Assembly: GCF_023156235.1 (NCBI RefSeq)
Contig: NZ_JAKZAI010000003.1
Span: forward strand, 1 to 64,000
Source of the DNA: Marinobacter goseongensis
GTDB lineage: Bacteria > Pseudomonadota > Gammaproteobacteria > Pseudomonadales > Oleiphilaceae
Length of the DNA: 64,000 nucleotides
Reading direction: 5' to 3'
Shown here piece by piece: positions 60,637 through 64,000 of the stretch (positions are counted from its first letter, which is position 1; every line of letters begins with the position of its first letter). Under the pieces are notes generated by a model. The model was not told the DNA's origin and made no database searches. It worked only from the letters and a program-made list of their open reading frames with translations. Both the position numbers and the translations under genes were made by a program.

Positions 60637-61863
60637 ATGAACTTAAAATCAATCGTTTTTGGTTTCTGTCTGCTCCCCACACTATCGATCTCAGCTGGTG
60701 AACCCCCGCCAACCCGATTCGACTCCAGCAACGACAACTACATTCTATCGGCTGACCTGGAGTTAGTTGGGGGAGTTTTCATTAACGACCATCTTGAACA
60801 AGGCACTGCGGGGCGCGAGAATCAGATCAAGATGACCCGCGCCTTGCTCGGCCTTGGCCTCCAGAAAAGCAGCTGGCAATCCCGCCTCGAACTTGTCGGC
60901 ATTGGCGATGAGGTATACCAGGATCCCGATGACAGGGCCTACCAGGACATCTATCGCAATCTCGGCACCGATATTTACTATTACGGCGATTTCCCGGTCC
61001 GCGAAGTTTGGGTCGGTCAGGATCTGCGCTGGGTATTTTGGCGTGCAGGAAGGGTCATCAACCTGATAGGGGAGCCCCCGGGTGGTCGGTTTGACACTGC
61101 GGGTGAGTCGCCAAACGCCGTGCTTCTGGCCACGGGCCTCTTCAACGGCGTACAGGCCGGGGTGCGACTGAAGGATGAGCGGATCAACCTTTCAATAGGG
61201 ATATTGGGCGGCAATGACCACCCAAGACTCGGTGCCAACAACTATCTTGACGGCAAATTAGACGTCAATGAGAAGGGGAATAATACCCCCGCGTTTGAGG
61301 TGTACACATCGTTCCAAGCTCTTGATAATCTCCGCCCCTACGCAGGTTACTTGTCCAACAAAACCGGATCAGCACCGGGGTCCTTCGAATCCGGGAAGCA
61401 TAACGACATGCGCCTGGTTTATGGTGTTGATTACCAACCCTACCGGAGTAACCGAGTGGCGGTAGATATCGGGGCACAAGGCTTTCAGTTCACACGTGGG
61501 CTGACAGAAGCGGGCAGTCAGGGCGAGGCGACACCGTTAGAATCCTACGATATCGAACAGAATGGCTGGTTTGCCACCGTGAACCTGTCATTTCCCGGCG
61601 CGGGGATCTCTATTCGCTACACCCGTGAGGAAATGGATCGGATGGATCCAATCGCCTGGCGTGACATCGCAAACTTTGATACGGATCATCCGGTCAACGA
61701 CGCTCGCGAGACCCGAGACATCCTATCGGTCGAGAAAGCCTTCAAGTCCGGATTTTCTTTGCGTGGATTCTATCGCCAGGATGATGTTCCGTATCTAACC
61801 GGGGGCGACGAGGAGCTGGAGGACCGAGCGGGCCTCGTATTCAGCTACTACGTTACTCTGTAG
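60637..61863 (+). CDS. Outer-membrane beta-barrel protein, porin-like, unknown substrate
   Basis: This 408-residue protein has a signal peptide (MNLKSIVFGFCLLPTLSISAG). Alternating strands cover the whole length (ILSADLELVGGVFIND, WQSRLELVGIGD, LRPYAGYLSN, WFATVNLSFPGAGISIRYTREEM, GFSLRGFYRQDDVPYL), ending in LVFSYYVTL. The C-terminal residue is Leu, with Tyr-Tyr nearby, instead of the usual Phe. I do not recognise a named family. Codon use is clearly more AT-rich at third positions than in neighbours (many TTA, GGG, ATA-type choices), suggesting later acquisition. The start is ATG 60637; the ribosome binding site is weak. Confidence 0.7.
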   Translation: MNLKSIVFGFCLLPTLSISAGEPPPTRFDSSNDNYILSADLELVGGVFINDHLEQGTAGRENQIKMTRALLGLGLQKSSWQSRLELVGIGDEVYQDPDDRAYQDIYRNLGTDIYYYGDFPVREVWVGQDLRWVFWRAGRVINLIGEPPGGRFDTAGESPNAVLLATGLFNGVQAGVRLKDERINLSIGILGGNDHPRLGANNYLDGKLDVNEKGNNTPAFEVYTSFQALDNLRPYAGYLSNKTGSAPGSFESGKHNDMRLVYGVDYQPYRSNRVAVDIGAQGFQFTRGLTEAGSQGEATPLESYDIEQNGWFATVNLSFPGAGISIRYTREEMDRMDPIAWRDIANFDTDHPVNDARETRDILSVEKAFKSGFSLRGFYRQDDVPYLTGGDEELEDRAGLVFSYYVTL

Positions 61864-61921
61864 TATCAGGCGCCCCCCTCTGGCGCTGTTTTCCGGCGAA
61901 CAGAGATGGTAATTTCTCGCG

Positions 61922-62518
61922 ATGCGCAACGGTAACGACCCCACCACCATGACCCAGCTTCTCGACCGCATTCGCGATTCAAGCGAGGGCTTGGAGCAGG
62001 TATCTGTGCGCGACATCCTGGAGGCCGTCGGGGAGCGGTCGTTCGGGCCGGTGGTGTTGTTGGCGGGGTTGATCACGCTGGCGCCGCTGGTCGGGGACAT
62101 TCCCGGCGTGCCCACGCTGCTGGGACTGGTGGTGTTGCTGACGCTGGGGCAGCTTTTGTTCCGGCGGCACACCATCTGGCTACCAGACTGGATAGCGGGG
62201 CGTCAGGTGCCCCGGGCGAAACTGGTCAAAGGGGCAGACTGGCTGCGTAAACCGGCGCGGTTCCTGGACCGGGTCACCAAACCCCGGCTGACGCTGCTGG
62301 TCAACGGCCCCGGGCTCTATGTCATGGCGCTGCTGTGCATGCTGGTCGCGGCGGCCATGCCGGCGATGGAGGTGGTGCCGTTCAGTGCCAACGGTGGTGG
62401 TGCCGCCTTGATGGCATTCGGGCTGGCGATTGTAGCCCGTGACGGTCTGGTGGCACTGCTGGCCACCACGTTTACCGGGCTGACCTTCTGGGTCATTCTC
62501 AACAATCTGGCGTTCTGA
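61922..62518 (+). CDS. ExoD family protein
   Basis: This 198-residue integral membrane protein of the exopolysaccharide synthesis ExoD family has the conserved start LLDRIRDSSEGLEQVSVRDILEAVGERSFGPVVLLAGLITLAPLVGDIPGVPTLLG. Its four hydrophobic segments include YVMALLCMLVAAAMPAMEVVPF and GLTFWVILNN. ExoD was first linked to exopolysaccharide and alkali tolerance in Rhizobium; the molecular role is not known. The ribosome binding site is weak. It is convergent with the next lipoprotein gene. Confidence 0.88.
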   Translation: MRNGNDPTTMTQLLDRIRDSSEGLEQVSVRDILEAVGERSFGPVVLLAGLITLAPLVGDIPGVPTLLGLVVLLTLGQLLFRRHTIWLPDWIAGRQVPRAKLVKGADWLRKPARFLDRVTKPRLTLLVNGPGLYVMALLCMLVAAAMPAMEVVPFSANGGGAALMAFGLAIVARDGLVALLATTFTGLTFWVILNNLAF

Positions 62519-62536
62519 TCACTCCGAGGGGCCCGA

Positions 62537-63415
62537 CTACCCGGGCTCACGGCTCTGCTGAAGATTGCGAAAGAACTGTTCCGAACGCGCGCGGATGTCC
62601 TCCAGCGTGGCCGCCCACGCTTCCCGGTGTTGCTCGAACGTGTCACCGCTGAGTTCGGCAAACCGCTGGCCGGTCTGCGCCAGGGTACGCGAGGCTTCAG
62701 CCAGTGTTTGCAGGGTGGGTTCGGCCAGGTTTTCTCCGCTGGTTTCCAGGTCTTTTGCGGCCTGCTCCAGCGTCCTGCGATCGCTCTGCGGTGCCTGCCG
62801 ATTCTCTTCAAGCGCACGGTTCATCGACTGCTCGAGCTCTGCCATGGCACCCTGCAGCATCCTGCCAAATTCGTTGACGGTCTCCTCCGTGCGGCGTGAC
62901 ATGTCCGTCGAGTACGCTTCCAACTCCCGCGCCATCTCGTTCAGGCGCTGTTGCATGTCATCGGAAGACGAGGTGAAACTGGCGGTAATGCGGTCGCTGA
63001 TCTCGCTGAGCTGGCCCATCAGGTTGCTTAGTGGGGACGGGTTCATAATGGCGTCGCCGGTGCGACCGTAATCCACCAGCCATTGACCGTTGCGTTCCAC
63101 CAGATAGGTAATCACTTCCCGACGCTCGTTGATACCGCCGTTTTCCGTCGGCAAGCGGGTCACGATCGTGGCGTCGGCGTTGTCGATCACCACCCGCCCG
63201 AACGACGGCACCACATCGGCCCAGTCACGTTCGAAACGGTCAAATTCTTTGGCATCGATCAGCGTGGAATAATCAACCACATCACTGACATCGTTATCAG
63301 CCATGGCCTGCCAGAAGGCGGCGGCCACGTCTTGCGGGGTATTGGGTTTACTGCAGGCGGCCACCATCACCGCCACCGACAACCAGACACACACTTTCAA
63401 GATACAACGCAGCAT
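62537..63415 (-). CDS. Lipoprotein with long helical C-terminal region, unknown function
   Basis: This 292-residue predicted lipoprotein has the signal MLRCILKVCVWLSVAVMVAACSKP with lipobox VAAC. Residues 25-115 resemble NTF2/DUF4878-like small domains of lipoproteins (PQDVAAAFWQAMADNDVSDVVDYS, ITYLVERNGQWLVDYGRTGDAI). From about 125 to the end it is long amphipathic helix or coiled coil with many Gln, Glu and Arg (DDMQQRLNEMARELEAYSTDMSRRTEETVNEFGRMLQGAMAELEQ). The start is ATG 63415 with AGAGGAAAGG upstream. Function is not known; a structural or tethering role in the envelope is possible. Confidence 0.75.
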   Translation of the reverse strand: MLRCILKVCVWLSVAVMVAACSKPNTPQDVAAAFWQAMADNDVSDVVDYSTLIDAKEFDRFERDWADVVPSFGRVVIDNADATIVTRLPTENGGINERREVITYLVERNGQWLVDYGRTGDAIMNPSPLSNLMGQLSEISDRITASFTSSSDDMQQRLNEMARELEAYSTDMSRRTEETVNEFGRMLQGAMAELEQSMNRALEENRQAPQSDRRTLEQAAKDLETSGENLAEPTLQTLAEASRTLAQTGQRFAELSGDTFEQHREAWAATLEDIRARSEQFFRNLQQSREPG

Positions 63416-63461
63416 CCAACCCTTCCTCTGAAAACTGATCGGGCTGTTGATCATACACCGC

Positions 63462-64000
63462 TTACAGGTTGCAGGTCAGCTCAGCCAGTTCCTCGTCAAA
63501 CACCCGCCGGTTCTCGCTATAATCCACCGGTACGTCCACCAGGTGCACGCCGCCGGCGCCGAGGGCAGCTTCCAGTGTGGGCCTGAGATCCTCGGTGCGG
63601 GCCACGCGGTGCCCGTTGGCGCCGTAGGATTCGGCGTACTTCACGAAGTCCGGGTTGCGGTAATCCAGACCATAATCCGCAAAGCCTTCCTGAGACTGCT
63701 TCCACTTGATCATGCCATAGGCGTTGTCGTTGATGATCAGCACCACGAGGTTCAGACCCAGGCGCACCGCGGTTTCCAGCTCCTGGCTATTCATCATGAA
63801 GCCGCCGTCGCCACAGATCGCCATCACCTTCTGGCGGGGATACAGCATGGCCGCCATCATGGCGCTGGGCAGGCCGGCGCCCATGGAGGCCAGCGCGTTA
63901 TCCAGCAGTACGGTGTTGTTGTCATAGGCGGGATAGTTGCGGGCAAACCAGAGTTTATACATGCCGTTATCAAGGGCAATGATGCCGTCTTCCGGTATCA
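63462..64000 (-). CDS. Thiamine diphosphate enzyme, AlsS-like acetolactate synthase large subunit, C-terminal part
   Basis: The frame runs off the window end, leaving about 179 C-terminal residues. LDNALASMGAGLPSAMMAAMLYP and ICGDGGFMMNSQELETAVRLGLNLVVLIINDNAYGMI are the ThDP-magnesium binding motif (GDG followed by ND). NPDFVKYAESYGANGHRV and LVDVPVDYSENRR match AlsS-type catabolic acetolactate synthases, which join two pyruvates. Other ThDP enzymes such as benzoylformate decarboxylase-like members remain possible without the N-terminal part. It lies eight codons downstream of nothing else visible. Confidence 0.85.
   Translation of the reverse strand, partial: IPEDGIIALDNGMYKLWFARNYPAYDNNTVLLDNALASMGAGLPSAMMAAMLYPRQKVMAICGDGGFMMNSQELETAVRLGLNLVVLIINDNAYGMIKWKQSQEGFADYGLDYRNPDFVKYAESYGANGHRVARTEDLRPTLEAALGAGGVHLVDVPVDYSENRRVFDEELAELTCNL

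Overview
The window is a gene-dense, moderately high-GC stretch of chromosome from a marine gammaproteobacterium, most likely Marinobacter or a close relative. That assignment is an inference. It rests on the Pseudomonas/Marinobacter-type housekeeping order grpE-dnaK-dnaJ-dapB-carA-carB-greA and ftsH-folP-glmM-tpiA-secG-tRNA-Leu-rimP-nusA-infB-rbfA-truB-rpsO-pnp. It also rests on a wax ester synthase/DGAT gene, a typical trait of Marinobacter, and on the general look of the proteins. No phage, insertion sequence, CRISPR array or rRNA operon was seen.

Layout. 1-3.1 kb: 3' part of a DcaP-like porin, a very small gene (36 codons) behind a good sigma-54 promoter, a long inverted repeat, and a convergent old yellow enzyme. 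3.1-7.5 kb: aceE-aceF (pyruvate dehydrogenase E1 and E2), minus strand. 7.5-16.4 kb: a KamA-like radical SAM enzyme, an AraC regulator divergent from a fatty acid desaturase, an HNH protein, the chaperedoxin CnoX, Lon protease and a MarR regulator with a perfect palindrome in its promoter region. 16.5-22.7 kb: a membrane-anchored TPR protein and a complete livKHMGF branched-chain amino acid ABC operon with an internal terminator after livK. 22.7-26.8 kb: envelope proteins, namely a small lipoprotein, a DUF3015 protein, a DUF4105 (Lnb-like) domain joined to an outer-membrane barrel, and an overlapping alpha/beta-hydrolase lipoprotein.

26.8-54 kb is a nearly unbroken minus-strand block. It carries transcription/translation genes (pnp to rimP, tRNA-Leu), central metabolism and envelope genes (secG, tpiA, glmM, folP, ftsH), greA, carAB, dapB and the heat-shock operon grpE-dnaK-dnaJ. 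Regulatory signals can be read from the sequence: a sigma-32 promoter for grpE, two tandem LexA boxes for the divergent recN, and a promoter plus two early terminators forming a rimP leader. The gene rlmE, usually between yhbY and ftsH, is absent here.

54-64 kb: fur and bamE, rnfH-ratA, an NSS sodium symporter, smpB, a wax ester synthase gene preceded by an 8-bp tandem repeat, the tmRNA gene ssrA (tag ANDENYALAA), an AT-richer outer-membrane protein gene downstream of ssrA, an ExoD-family protein, a lipoprotein with a long helical tail, and the 3' part of an AlsS-like thiamine diphosphate enzyme cut by the window end.

The parts that look least described are the sigma-54-linked micro-gene at 1.4 kb, the DUF4105-barrel/hydrolase pair, the rimP leader, the divergent KamA subfamily, and the tandem repeat upstream of the wax ester synthase.
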